A stretch of DNA of 64,000 nt. Source: Bdellovibrionales bacterium Ga0074139 (GTDB taxonomy: Bacteria > Bdellovibrionota > Bdellovibrionia > Bdellovibrionales > Bdellovibrionaceae). Numbering within the stretch: the stretch's first letter is position 1; every line of letters begins with the position of its first letter. The position numbers were made by a program, and so were the translations under genes. The notes below the pieces were generated by a model. The model was not told the DNA's origin. It ran no database searches and was given only the letters and a program-made list of their open reading frames with translations. The DNA lies in contig LNEB01000013.1 in the NCBI GenBank assembly GCA_001464795.1, forward strand, positions 1 through 64,000, given 5' to 3'. Below are positions 1 through 8,064 of the stretch, piece by piece.

Positions 1-408
1 AAACACCGGCAGAATTTGCCAAGGAACAGGAATCTATGCTAGCAAGCTAACGCCACCTGACTCAGATTGTCTGACACACAGAATCTGGGGCCAACCGCCG
101 CATAGGCAAACCGCAAAAGACGCAAACGGCACAAGACACACAATGTTCTTTCATCATTAGAAGTTCAAAAAATAAGCATTCCACAAAAGATATGCCCCTA
201 GCGAACGCTACTTGCCTCCTGCGTCCAAAATATCTAATGTTTTCGAATGTTTACGTATAGTCTGTGGACGCCGAAGATCCTCTTCTTAGCTGGCAACCCG
301 AGATGCATATAGTCTTTGCGTTCAAATTATCCAAATGTTAGTTATAGAAGCTATCGTTTGATGTAATGTGGCATCTCGCTTGCACAGTTATTTTGAGATG
401 AGGTCAAC
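1..408. other. Intergenic region with possible insertion-sequence end
   Basis: No complete gene is seen here. The first 50 bases can be read as the tail of an IS3-type transposase (separate entry). A 6-bp inverted repeat (CAGATT at 63-68, AATCTG at 82-87) follows it closely, and a second 7-bp inverted repeat lies at 221-227/265-271. The remainder up to the TTG start at 409 shows no convincing ORF, tRNA or strong promoter. Confidence 0.5.
3..50 (+). mobile_element. Probable C-terminal tail of an IS3-type transposase (cut by window edge)
   Basis: Frame 3 reads TPAEFAKEQESMLAS followed by TAA. The TPAEF-type ending resembles the C-terminus of IS3-family OrfB transposases (rve/rve_3 integrase core), where a Tyr/Asn-rich stretch is followed by TPxEF/Y and a stop. 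Only about 15 codons are visible, so the family assignment is tentative. A short inverted repeat a few bases beyond the stop could belong to the right end of the element. It would mark the left edge of the accessory region that follows. Confidence 0.4.
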
Positions 409-1143
409 TTGAAAGCATTAGCTTTTAAAACGATTTATAGATTAGATTACCCCGTTTCATTCGGGCTTGTTGACCATTTGGGGCACTACACCCAATTAGT
501 TAAAGAACATTCGGAAAAACCTGCTTTCACAGACGTAAGAAGCAATTTAAACCTCTCAAATCACACAGTAACAACTGCTGGGAAATGCGGAAGAGATGTA
601 TTTCGTTTTACTCTTTCTCTTCAAACTATGAATGCAGTAATTGAACACGAAGACGGAACCTCACTTTCTGATTTGAGCGCTCATCCTGTAATCAAATTGT
701 CTGACGATGTCCTAAGGTCTCTGAAAGAAAGTAGTTTCAATAAGTTTGAACGAATTGGTTTTAGATGTTTTGTTCTTGTCCAAGACACTAAATTTACTTT
801 TGAAAAACTCAAGAAACATTTTATAGAAAACTTCGGCGAGATGAGTTCTGCATTAAATAGAAACTTTGACATGTTTGAAGACATTGGGGTGGTTTTTGAA
901 CTGATGAATTCAAAAAATAATGACCATACCAAAATTTCCATGGGGCCGTATAAAAAAACTGAAATGGAAAAGTATTTTTCTATAAAGCCGGATGTGGAAG
1001 AAGGATTAATTGTTGATATCGATGTATGGCAAAAAAAATCAGAAATTGCTGATTTAAATTTATCAAAATTATCACGTCACTATTTTGACACAATCAAAAC
1101 TACGATAGCACTGATAAACGAAAAAACTTTGGAAAAGGTTTAA
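409..1143 (+). CDS. Unknown protein, first gene of a three-gene cassette (weak TIGR04255 resemblance)
   Basis: This 244-residue protein has no signal peptide or membrane segment, so it is probably cytoplasmic. I do not firmly recognise it. The C-terminal third (GLIVDIDVW near 205-213, then a helical tail with HYFDTIKTTI) recalls the sporadically distributed TIGR04255 family, but only weakly. The start is a TTG at 409 preceded by GATGAGG (397-403), a good ribosome-binding site. The stop is 2 bases before the next gene, so the three genes 409-2748 form an operon. No catalytic motif is evident. Confidence 0.7.
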   Translation: MKALAFKTIYRLDYPVSFGLVDHLGHYTQLVKEHSEKPAFTDVRSNLNLSNHTVTTAGKCGRDVFRFTLSLQTMNAVIEHEDGTSLSDLSAHPVIKLSDDVLRSLKESSFNKFERIGFRCFVLVQDTKFTFEKLKKHFIENFGEMSSALNRNFDMFEDIGVVFELMNSKNNDHTKISMGPYKKTEMEKYFSIKPDVEEGLIVDIDVWQKKSEIADLNLSKLSRHYFDTIKTTIALINEKTLEKV

Positions 1144-1145
1144 TT

Positions 1146-1640
1146 ATGTCTGCACTTACAGTAAAAGAAATAAAATATACCGCCGAACCTACTACTCCTG
1201 AATCTAGATATTATGACTTCGTTGATTTAAGCCCAGCCAAAAGTGGTATTGATTTAAGGGAAAATGATTCTAAAAGTGACTCTAAGAGCGATTCTCTTAT
1301 TGAATTCGAACCAGAGTACTTATTATCAAAAATAGCAGATACGCCAGAGATCTTACCTCATGCTGACAAAATTGTCAGCTCGATTAAGGCGGTCGTATTT
1401 GAGGTTTTAGATCATACAGTAAGGCTGAAGATCGGAAATGAGATAATGATCAATATTCCACGTGTAGTTTTCGATAATAAAGAAGAAGTTCTTAAATACG
1501 GACAACAAATTATTTACAGTATTAAAATGAGAGCAAATGGCTTCAGATATCAAGATTTTGAAATTGATAATACACCCTTTGAAAACCCTTATAAAAATAG
1601 AGTTCTTGAAGCATTAAGCCGCATCAAAGATGAACGCTAA
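1146..1640 (+). CDS. Unknown protein, second gene of the cassette
   Basis: This 164-residue soluble protein is not recognised. Residues about 40-50 are a low-complexity acidic/serine stretch made of DSKS repeats (DNA 1266-1296), followed by a mixed alpha/beta region with a probable small beta-fold (VFEVLDHTVRLKIGNEIMI, about 85-104). It begins 2 bases after the first gene and its last 11 bases overlap the start of the MBL-fold gene, which argues for coupled translation and a joint function. It may be an adaptor or inhibitor of the hydrolase, but that is a guess from position only. Confidence 0.7.
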   Translation: MSALTVKEIKYTAEPTTPESRYYDFVDLSPAKSGIDLRENDSKSDSKSDSLIEFEPEYLLSKIADTPEILPHADKIVSSIKAVVFEVLDHTVRLKIGNEIMINIPRVVFDNKEEVLKYGQQIIYSIKMRANGFRYQDFEIDNTPFENPYKNRVLEALSRIKDER

Positions 1641-2748
1641 TATTATACATTTTGATGTTGAACATGGAGATTCAATTCTCATTGAATTAACTTACGACAG
1701 CAAAGAGTATTATATCATTATCGACTCAAATTACACGAGGCGAGGTAGCAAATCTATCGTGCCTGCACATGAATATCTAAAAAACAAAAATGTAACACAA
1801 GTTGCTGCTGTCATCCTTACCCATCTTCATGCCGACCATTATTTAGGCTTAGAGGATATCTTTAATCATTACGATGTAAAAAAAGTTATAATTCCACCTT
1901 TTTTAAGCCGACGTGAGGACATTTATACTACCCAAGTGCATAACTTAAAGAAAAAAATTGCTGAACTTGTTGATCGATCTCCCGATGAAGAAATTGGTAG
2001 ACGCGCATATAGTCTTGCAGAGATCATTGCTTTCCTCTCTAATAATGACGATAAAATTGTAGAAGGAGAAGGTACCGAAATGCCCGTCAGAATTGACGGC
2101 ATTCCAACTCCAATCGGTAGAGTTTTTCTACCAATGAGACGGATAAAAGGACTTATTCGTCAAGCAATTGAGAATGGTGACTTTGAACTAGATTCTTTTG
2201 AAAATATGAACGATTCATCTGTAGTCTTTTGTTTAGAACTTGATGAGCATAAAATTTTATTTGGAGCGGATTCAACATTAGAGCAATGGAAAGAGCATGA
2301 GAGAGCATTAAATCGTGATGGGATAAAAAATCTCAAAGTAGATACATTGAAGGCACCTCATCACGGATCACGACATAATAATAATCTAGATATTTACAAC
2401 TATGTTTTAAAGCCTAATTCTCCTAATAATTTGGTGATTTCTGCTAATGGCAGAACTCATCCTCATAATGAGATATTCAATCTAATAACTCAAAAAGACC
2501 TAAAACCATACTGCACTCGTATTGCCAAACAATGTCTTGGAAATATTAGAAGCATCACCGCATTAAACAAAGTTAAAAAAGAACTTCGAAATGTGCTTTC
2601 CAACTACGATATTGAAGATGATAGCCAGCAGTGCCAAGGCGATATCTCGTATAGCATTTCAGGCACTCAAGTTCAGTTTTATTCTTCGACCGGAAACCAA
2701 TGTGTTTACCGCGCCACCACACCAGCATTGCAAAAAACTGTGCTTTAA
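1630..2748 (+). CDS. MBL-fold metallo-hydrolase, ComEC/Rec2 C-terminal-domain type
   Basis: This 372-residue protein carries the metallo-beta-lactamase fold seen in the C-terminal domain of ComEC/Rec2. The metal motif THLHADH is at 64-70 (H65, H67, D69, H70), a GADS motif follows near 210-220, and APHHGS supplies the distal histidine. There is no signal peptide or membrane segment, so unlike ComEC it is a stand-alone cytoplasmic enzyme. Such proteins are metal-dependent phosphodiesterases or nucleases; the substrate here is unknown. It overlaps the preceding gene by 11 bases. The cassette, tight overlaps and neighbouring mobile remnants suggest an accessory, possibly defensive, operon. Confidence 0.85.
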   Translation: MNANIIHFDVEHGDSILIELTYDSKEYYIIIDSNYTRRGSKSIVPAHEYLKNKNVTQVAAVILTHLHADHYLGLEDIFNHYDVKKVIIPPFLSRREDIYTTQVHNLKKKIAELVDRSPDEEIGRRAYSLAEIIAFLSNNDDKIVEGEGTEMPVRIDGIPTPIGRVFLPMRRIKGLIRQAIENGDFELDSFENMNDSSVVFCLELDEHKILFGADSTLEQWKEHERALNRDGIKNLKVDTLKAPHHGSRHNNNLDIYNYVLKPNSPNNLVISANGRTHPHNEIFNLITQKDLKPYCTRIAKQCLGNIRSITALNKVKKELRNVLSNYDIEDDSQQCQGDISYSISGTQVQFYSSTGNQCVYRATTPALQKTVL

Positions 2749-2762
2749 AGATTTATATCCTC

Positions 2763-2930
2763 ATCAGTTTATAGACTGGGAAACCATAAAAATCACTCTC
2801 TTGATTTTACTATGTTCGCTGCCTAAGCGGTTAGGCCCTAACAACGAATCTCACTTGCTCTTTGCGATACTTTCCAACCGCCTGGCTTACCTGAAAACAC
2901 TTTAGAAAATCCTTCTAAATTTATGACCCA
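2763..2930 (-). pseudogene. Decayed 3' end of an M13 metallopeptidase gene
   Basis: Read on the minus strand, this stretch matches the last ~35 codons and 3' flank of the intact M13 peptidase gene ending at 8876. INLEGFSK aligns with MNLEGFSK, then GKPG with CKPG, and after a one-base insertion YRKEQVRFVV aligns with YRNEQQRFVV. The non-coding flank (TTGATTTTAC...) is shared too. Relative to the intact copy there is a frameshift, and a ~10-base insertion containing a small palindrome GCCTAAGCGGTTAGGC at 2821-2836. The LRR gene's stop lies immediately upstream in the same frame. Confidence 0.75.
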
Positions 2931-3998
2931 TCAGGGGCGCACTTTATGTACGCCTAGAATGTGAACGCGTTCAGTCAATCCTAGTTCAGAGCGATAAATT
3001 TCAAAAATGTCATTGTTGCCAACGTCCAGGTATCGAAGCCCTGGTGAATTCTTAAAAGCTGCTAGAGGAAAACGAAATAGATGGTTATTGTCGAAATATA
3101 ACCTTTCAAGCCCCCTAAGTTCTTCAAAAAGTCCATCTTTAACAATTTCAACATCGTTATGACTTAACATTAGAGTGCTTAATTGGCCTAAGGAGCTAAA
3201 AGCATGTGCTTCGATTGTTCTCAATTTATTATAATTTAAGTTCAGAAGTTTTAAACGAGTTAAGCCTCTAAAAGCCTCAACAGGCAAGAATGACAAAGCA
3301 TTTGAAGATAAACCAAGCTCAACTAGCGACGGCGTATGCTTAAGCGCCTGAGTTGGTATTGTTGTTATTTTATTGCCACTTAATTCCAAAACTCGAAGAT
3401 TTGATAAGCCTACAAATGCATCATCAGATATGGTTTGAATTGCATTAACAGATAAATACAGCTTACTTAAGTTGGGTAGCTCTTCAAAGCTCTTGTCAGG
3501 AAGGTTTAAAAATTGATTTCCATTTACGTCCAAAGTAAGAAGTGAATTGTTTTTAATTTTTAATCCCGTTAATTTGTTGCCCTTTAAATTTAAAATTTCA
3601 AGCTTTGTTAAACTTAAAAATGCATCAGAATCAATATTGGAAATTTCATTATCCGAAAGATTAATATATTGAACTGATGGAAGGTATTTAAATACATCGG
3701 AAGGCAATTGAGTGATATTATTTCTACTGAGAACTAATGATCTTAAGCCAGTAAGTCCTCTGAATTGATCAGCCCTCAATTCTTGAATCGACAAATTTTC
3801 AAAATAAAGATTGTCAAGAGTGGCCATTTTTTCTTCAGAAACTTGATGACAGTCTTTGTTGCCCTGATTTGTGTATCCATTAACAGCTTTAGAGATTGCA
3901 ATACCAATTATTCCCCTATCACAAATATCAATTTCGCCGGCAAAACCGGTCACAGTTATTAAACTTAAAACTAAAATCAATAAAACCTTACAAGACAT
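2931..3998 (-). CDS. Secreted leucine-rich-repeat protein
   Basis: This exported protein of 355 residues consists of a signal peptide (LLILVLSLITVTGFAGE) followed by about ten typical leucine-rich repeats of ~24 residues with the LxxLxLxxNxI pattern. Such repeats form a curved binding surface for proteins. I chose the ATG at 3998, not the upstream in-frame one at 4031, because AAAGGA lies 6 bases ahead. It is the last gene of the minus-strand operon from 7222. The last ~14 residues (ERVHILGVHKVRP) look derived from an M13 peptidase C-terminus, since HALGRARIN occupies the same place in the intact enzyme. The gene therefore seems to be a chimera. Confidence 0.85.
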   Translation of the reverse strand: MSCKVLLILVLSLITVTGFAGEIDICDRGIIGIAISKAVNGYTNQGNKDCHQVSEEKMATLDNLYFENLSIQELRADQFRGLTGLRSLVLSRNNITQLPSDVFKYLPSVQYINLSDNEISNIDSDAFLSLTKLEILNLKGNKLTGLKIKNNSLLTLDVNGNQFLNLPDKSFEELPNLSKLYLSVNAIQTISDDAFVGLSNLRVLELSGNKITTIPTQALKHTPSLVELGLSSNALSFLPVEAFRGLTRLKLLNLNYNKLRTIEAHAFSSLGQLSTLMLSHNDVEIVKDGLFEELRGLERLYFDNNHLFRFPLAAFKNSPGLRYLDVGNNDIFEIYRSELGLTERVHILGVHKVRP

Positions 3999-4020
3999 AT
4001 CATCCTTTCTGATACTAAGC

Positions 4021-5535
4021 TTAATTAACATCTAATATAACACCCAGTCCTCTTTTTGAGACTTTAACCCTATGAGCGTTCAAATATTCAATTCCCTTAA
4101 ATTTTACATGGCAGTAGTCAAATCTTGGATCAGAACCAGGACGAATACGTAGGATTATCTCAATGGAATTGTCTTCATCATTTAAAAATATGATTTTTGA
4201 CTCATAAGACTCAATCCTGCAATATCCATTTTTATCCAAATCTATCTTTAAATTTTTCTTCCCAGGAAAGATCATGGGTTCATTTTCTTTTGATAAGTGA
4301 AGTTGTTTTACTTCAAGTTTGTTTTTACCAACCAATACATAGGCCGGCTTAACTAGTTCAAGAATCAAATTTTCGAACCATAGAAATTCAATTCTACGAT
4401 ACGCGTAAAACATTCCATCAAATTTAAAAAATGCATTCGAGTTTGAGTTTTTAGGATCACCACATTGTACCACTGGGTTTTTGTCCAATTCAAAGTAGTT
4501 GAACTCAAGTCCAAATCTGAGAAACGCCCAGTGTTCTTTTTCACAGATCGTTTTGAAATGTTTATTTTCAAAGATCATGTCTTCAGCGGGAATAAATCCA
4601 CCAGTGTGGAAATCTAAGATTGGAAAATCAAGATTTAAAACACTGGGATGCACCATGAAAACAATTGAATTTGTTTTCAGAGAATAGATTCTGTTGATTC
4701 TCCGGGATGCGTAGTCCGCGCTCCCTTGGAATCCGAAAATAGAAAACTCGTAATTGCTAGGTTCATTGCAATTATTGACGTAATCCTTGGTAGCCTTTAA
4801 GAAGTAACCACAAAATTTATAATACGAAAGCCTATGAATGCTGATATCCCCATAATCACTATATCTTGAGAGAAGACCAACATCTCCATTTTCAAACGCA
4901 ACCTCAAGTAGTCGGTGAAACTCTAATTCAAAAAGGGTTCGATTGAGATCGTTTAAGTCATCTATGACAGCAAACTTTTGCTTAGCGAAGTATCTAACAA
5001 GTGCTCTTGTATTAATTGAGTTGATCTGACCTTGTTCAAGAGCCTCTTCGTAAATAATTTCATGTAAGATAAGACCAGCTTTTTGAGTTCCATTTAGCAT
5101 TTGCCAAAGATTTTGGTCGACTAAATAGTTAGGTTGGCCATTGACTTTACTCTGAATGACCAATTGTCGAATTTCGCATCCTACTGGCAAAACAATGTGA
5201 TTAGAGTCTGGAACGTCCTGAAGTGGTCCTTGTGACCATTGAACTCTATTGTAAAAATTCAGTAACCTTTCTTGGTACTGTCCAGCTCGTATCGGTGAGA
5301 TTTTTTTAAAGCTATCAATGATTTTGGTAACTTTTGCTGCAGGGTCTTCATTCACGTCACCTAAATCGACAGTTAGGTTATCATAAAAGGAGAGCTCATA
5401 AAAATCGAGAAGCTGGAGCCGAGGCTGGTTTGGCGAAGAAGGGCAATACACACCATCGCCCCCATTTCCTACGCGACTGCCTCCAGCTTGTGCCACGGCA
5501 GAAATCAATAGAACTAAAAGTGCAAATAATCTCAT
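4021..5535 (-). CDS. Secreted protein with HEIIY motif, unknown function
   Basis: This 504-residue exported protein starts at the ATG at 5535 (AGAGG ahead), which overlaps the upstream stop as ATGA; the ORF itself extends to 5559. After a signal peptide ending AQA, the mature protein begins with a glycine-rich GGSRVGNGGDGVYC. Residues 156-165 read ILHEIIYEEA followed by INSINTRALVRYF. This HEIIY/NSxxTR arrangement looks like a conserved module in exported proteins of predatory bacteria. It resembles a metal-binding HExxx helix, but no full metalloprotease signature is seen. The long C-terminal half is unrecognised. Operon with its neighbours. Confidence 0.75.
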   Translation of the reverse strand: MRLFALLVLLISAVAQAGGSRVGNGGDGVYCPSSPNQPRLQLLDFYELSFYDNLTVDLGDVNEDPAAKVTKIIDSFKKISPIRAGQYQERLLNFYNRVQWSQGPLQDVPDSNHIVLPVGCEIRQLVIQSKVNGQPNYLVDQNLWQMLNGTQKAGLILHEIIYEEALEQGQINSINTRALVRYFAKQKFAVIDDLNDLNRTLFELEFHRLLEVAFENGDVGLLSRYSDYGDISIHRLSYYKFCGYFLKATKDYVNNCNEPSNYEFSIFGFQGSADYASRRINRIYSLKTNSIVFMVHPSVLNLDFPILDFHTGGFIPAEDMIFENKHFKTICEKEHWAFLRFGLEFNYFELDKNPVVQCGDPKNSNSNAFFKFDGMFYAYRRIEFLWFENLILELVKPAYVLVGKNKLEVKQLHLSKENEPMIFPGKKNLKIDLDKNGYCRIESYESKIIFLNDEDNSIEIILRIRPGSDPRFDYCHVKFKGIEYLNAHRVKVSKRGLGVILDVN

Positions 5536-6395
5536 GGTACCTCTTTCATATCGACGCAAGAATCAAGCTCACCGTTAAATCTATAGCCTATTGAACCGCG
5601 GCCACATTGAACTTTTTTGCCCGAAGGATTGTTCCAATCTTTTGGCCAAAAATAATAATCTGGTATTTCAGCAATTCTGATTATTCCATTTTTCCAAAAT
5701 TCGACGTTTTTCATGAAAAAAAACCCAGTACCCAATTGGATCAAATCACATTTCTGTGGCGTATTTTCATTCCACCAAGTGCAATCTTTTATGTCGACGA
5801 TCGAACCTGTATTTTGACTAACTGGAATTTTTAAATCAAATGATGATCCATAATCGTCGTCGAGAGTATTATAGTTAATGCCGTATTTAACAAAAAAGTA
5901 TTTTTCTCGCGCAGGCAGAATCTTGTACTTATCAGAAAAAACAACTTCAGCTACTTTAGGATTGTCAAAATGTAAGTTTAAAATAAGACGATTGTATTTA
6001 TCCAGCAATGAATAGTCGTTCGTGCTTCCCACATAACCAATGCCTTCGAAATAGACCACGACCGGGACAACATCACAACCGTTCATTTTCTCCGGCAAGC
6101 CTAAATTGGTTGGAACAAAATGAATGCCTTCCTTCCAAGTGACTTTTCGCTCAAGAGCTTTGCTTCCCATTTCATAATGTTTATACTGATGCTCAAACTC
6201 TAAGCTCCATGGAATAAAATCGGTACGACCATTCGCTCCATAATCAACACGCCTGGACTTTTTTTCTAAATCAACGGCAACAGAGGTGATGATTTGGCCA
6301 TTAGGACATTTCAAAAAGTAATAGCGCAGTTCTGGATCAGGCCCTGCAAAAACCTTAAGGCTGATTAAAAGAATCAGGATGAAGAGACTTTTCAT
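5532..6395 (-). CDS. Secreted protein of unknown function
   Basis: This 287-residue protein has a clear signal peptide (SLFILILLISLKVFAG) and several cysteines (PNGQ region, NGCDVV, DCTWW, QKCD, KVQCG, LDSC), suggesting a disulphide-bonded periplasmic or secreted protein. No family is recognised. Its start overlaps the stop of the TIGR02147 regulator by one base (TAATG), and its stop overlaps the next start (ATGA). The three proteins are therefore translated as a coupled unit. Confidence 0.75.
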   Translation of the reverse strand: MKSLFILILLISLKVFAGPDPELRYYFLKCPNGQIITSVAVDLEKKSRRVDYGANGRTDFIPWSLEFEHQYKHYEMGSKALERKVTWKEGIHFVPTNLGLPEKMNGCDVVPVVVYFEGIGYVGSTNDYSLLDKYNRLILNLHFDNPKVAEVVFSDKYKILPAREKYFFVKYGINYNTLDDDYGSSFDLKIPVSQNTGSIVDIKDCTWWNENTPQKCDLIQLGTGFFFMKNVEFWKNGIIRIAEIPDYYFWPKDWNNPSGKKVQCGRGSIGYRFNGELDSCVDMKEVP

Positions 6396-7222
6396 TAATG
6401 CTCCTGTTGCGTAAGTGGGAATAGAGCCACTTCAACTTGATAAACTTCGTCCCCGGGAGTTTTTCCAAGTTGAGATAGATCGTATTGTGCTTGTCGTAGA
6501 ATTTCCTTCGCTCGTACTAAATCTTTTTTATTCAGAGTAAAAGTCATACCTGATATTTCGCGCAAATCTGGCTTTATTGTATTTAAACTTTTTTGTGCCA
6601 TCTCTAAAACTTGTTCATGATATTTTCGTAAACCTTCGTCAGGCGAATCAGATTCAGTTTCTATTTGATTCGTATATTGAAGCTTGCCATTGGGTGCGCG
6701 CGACAAAAAATCCAATTCCAGCATGATACGAATAGCTTCATGAATCTGTTTCGTAGTTAATGGAAATCGAATTCGTTTTTGTATCCAAGTTGCGTCTTCT
6801 TTAAAATTTGGAAGATCAACAAGTTCGCGAATAGCGTAAAAATGCCAATTTGAAATGGCCTTAAAAGCATTTAAACTGATTCCTCGGAATTCTTTTCGCG
6901 GATGAATTTCAGCAAGTTTGAGTTCATTCAAAAATCTTTTCGAGCTTTCGCCCTTACTTTTCCCCAGGATAACCAATTCTCGAAAAAAGGTAGCTTCTCG
7001 TCCCACAAGCTTTAAATCACGAATGAACAGCTCGACTAATTCTGGCCCTGGATTTCTTTGACCATTAAGAATCATTGTCAATGCTGAGGGAGTTTTAAGC
7101 CCCAATCTTCGAGACCAAGCTCCGCAACTAAATCGACTGTTACGCTTTTTAATATCCCTGAGATAGTCCTTAAGAAAGGGACGGAAGTCTGAATAGTTAA
7201 GAATGGACAGATGATCATTCAT
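6395..7222 (-). CDS. TIGR02147-family regulator
   Basis: This 275-residue protein matches the TIGR02147 family (DUF4423 C-terminal region), which is abundant in Bdellovibrionota and Fibrobacter and is thought to regulate adjacent genes for exported proteins. The N-terminus has the typical NYSDFRPFLKDYL motif, then a helix-turn-helix-like SGAWSRRLGLKTPSALTMIL. The C-terminal half is helical. I place the start at the ATG at 7222. The longer ORF begins with a TTG at 7258 that is the -35 box of the putative promoter. The gene heads an operon with three exported proteins, probably its targets. Confidence 0.85.
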   Translation of the reverse strand: MNDHLSILNYSDFRPFLKDYLRDIKKRNSRFSCGAWSRRLGLKTPSALTMILNGQRNPGPELVELFIRDLKLVGREATFFRELVILGKSKGESSKRFLNELKLAEIHPRKEFRGISLNAFKAISNWHFYAIRELVDLPNFKEDATWIQKRIRFPLTTKQIHEAIRIMLELDFLSRAPNGKLQYTNQIETESDSPDEGLRKYHEQVLEMAQKSLNTIKPDLREISGMTFTLNKKDLVRAKEILRQAQYDLSQLGKTPGDEVYQVEVALFPLTQQEH

Positions 7223-7229
7223 TCCGAAG

Positions 7230-7258
7230 TTTATTTCATTACGGGAAAGCCATGTCAA
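7230..7258 (-). promoter_or_regulatory. Putative sigma70-type promoter of the TIGR02147 operon, possibly leaderless
   Basis: On the minus strand TTGACA (7258-7253) is followed after 17 bases by AATAAA (7235-7230). Transcription would start about 7 bases later, next to the ATG at 7222. No ribosome-binding site lies ahead of that ATG, which fits a leaderless mRNA. Confidence 0.4.
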
Positions 7259-7371
7259 AATTATTGTTCACAAGAATCTAAAAATCGTTCACAAGTTGTG
7301 AATGCAACCTGCCCTTTTGCGATCTGCCTCCCTTTAAGGTCGTTTGGACCTTGTCAAAATTGACCCCGCTG

Positions 7372-7557
7372 TCATCGCTCATTCTCAAATTTTCTATTTG
7401 GAAAGAATCTCGGACTTCCCCAAGTAGAGGTCCGCGATTCATACACAACCTTAGCCTGAGCCCGCCATATCCAATTCTGTAAAATGTCAAGCCGTCCACT
7501 GGCCGCGAACACAAGAACCACGCTCACAACCGTTGCTAAAAGTTTATCTAAGTTCAT
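7372..7557 (-). CDS. Small exported or membrane protein, copy 1 of a duplicated module
   Basis: This 61-residue protein has a hydrophobic N-terminus (LLATVVSVVLVFAASG) that could be a signal peptide or a membrane anchor, followed by a basic/aromatic tail. A very strong ribosome-binding site (GGAGG, 5 bases ahead of the ATG) lies inside the end of the recombinase-domain gene, which it overlaps by 14 bases. The near-identical copy at 11975-12157 keeps the same site and start, supporting it as a real gene. Function is unknown. Confidence 0.6.
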   Translation of the reverse strand: MNLDKLLATVVSVVLVFAASGRLDILQNWIWRAQAKVVYESRTSTWGSPRFFPNRKFENER

Positions 7558-8064
7558 ACTTGCCTCCGTTTTTGATGATTAAAATTTTCTGCTCAAATCG
7601 CTGAACGATATTTCGAATAGCAGCCCAGCTCCATTTTTTACCCTCACGGGATTTAACATTATGTTTGTCCAACTCTTGGTTGATTTGATGAATTGAGAGG
7701 CCTTGAGCCCACATTCGATGGATCTTAAGCAACACAGGGAATTCAATAGGATGTTTAGTTAAAGCGCCTTCGAAGTAACAGAATCCATAAAATGGCCTAG
7801 CACCCGATTTAGCCTTCTGTTGCAGGACAGCCGTTCGGGTTGACACACTAAGTGCAGGCCTCATGTTAATTTTGCACTTTTTTAAGGTCTTCAAAATCTT
7901 TTGTTTTGAACAGGAATAGAGGCTGGCGATATCCGACGCAGAACTGCCAGAAAGGTACTTTTCAACTATTTCCTTGGAATAATCGACCCTTTCTGAGATA
8001 CAGATCTGAGTGATTCCAAGAGGTTGAATTCGTTTGGATATTGGGTCACTCGGGTCACCAAATT
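7407..8064. repeat. Duplicated segment, copy 1
   Basis: This 658-base segment aligns to 12007-12664 without a single indel and with about 56 mismatches counted by eye (about 91% identity). It contains most of the recombinase-domain gene and the start of the small membrane protein gene. At its right edge the two copies diverge immediately after CACCAAATT, inside the spacer of an inverted repeat (8031-8080) that only this copy keeps whole. Confidence 0.9.

Noticed and set aside
20-110. attC-like GCTAAC...ATAGGC arrangement after the first 50 bases
   Set aside because: The R' core GTTRRRY is missing and no integron integrase is nearby.
2821-2846. Palindrome GCCTAAGCGGTTAGGC followed by CCTAAC, resembling an integron attC end
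   Set aside because: No matching R'' arm or long imperfect palindrome lies upstream, and the surroundings align with the M13 gene tail; it is a short insertion within that relic.
2591-2905. Plus-strand ORF overlapping the end of the MBL gene
   Set aside because: Antisense to the M13 relic and out of frame in the MBL gene; no start signals.
7223-7258. Extended N-terminus of the TIGR02147 regulator (TTG at 7258)
   Set aside because: The TTG coincides with a TTGACA -35 box and the family normally begins close to the NYSDFRPFL motif.
7278-7514. 78-codon minus-strand ORF downstream of the small membrane protein
   Set aside because: It is an out-of-frame shadow of the small gene; the strong GGAGG site serves the other frame.
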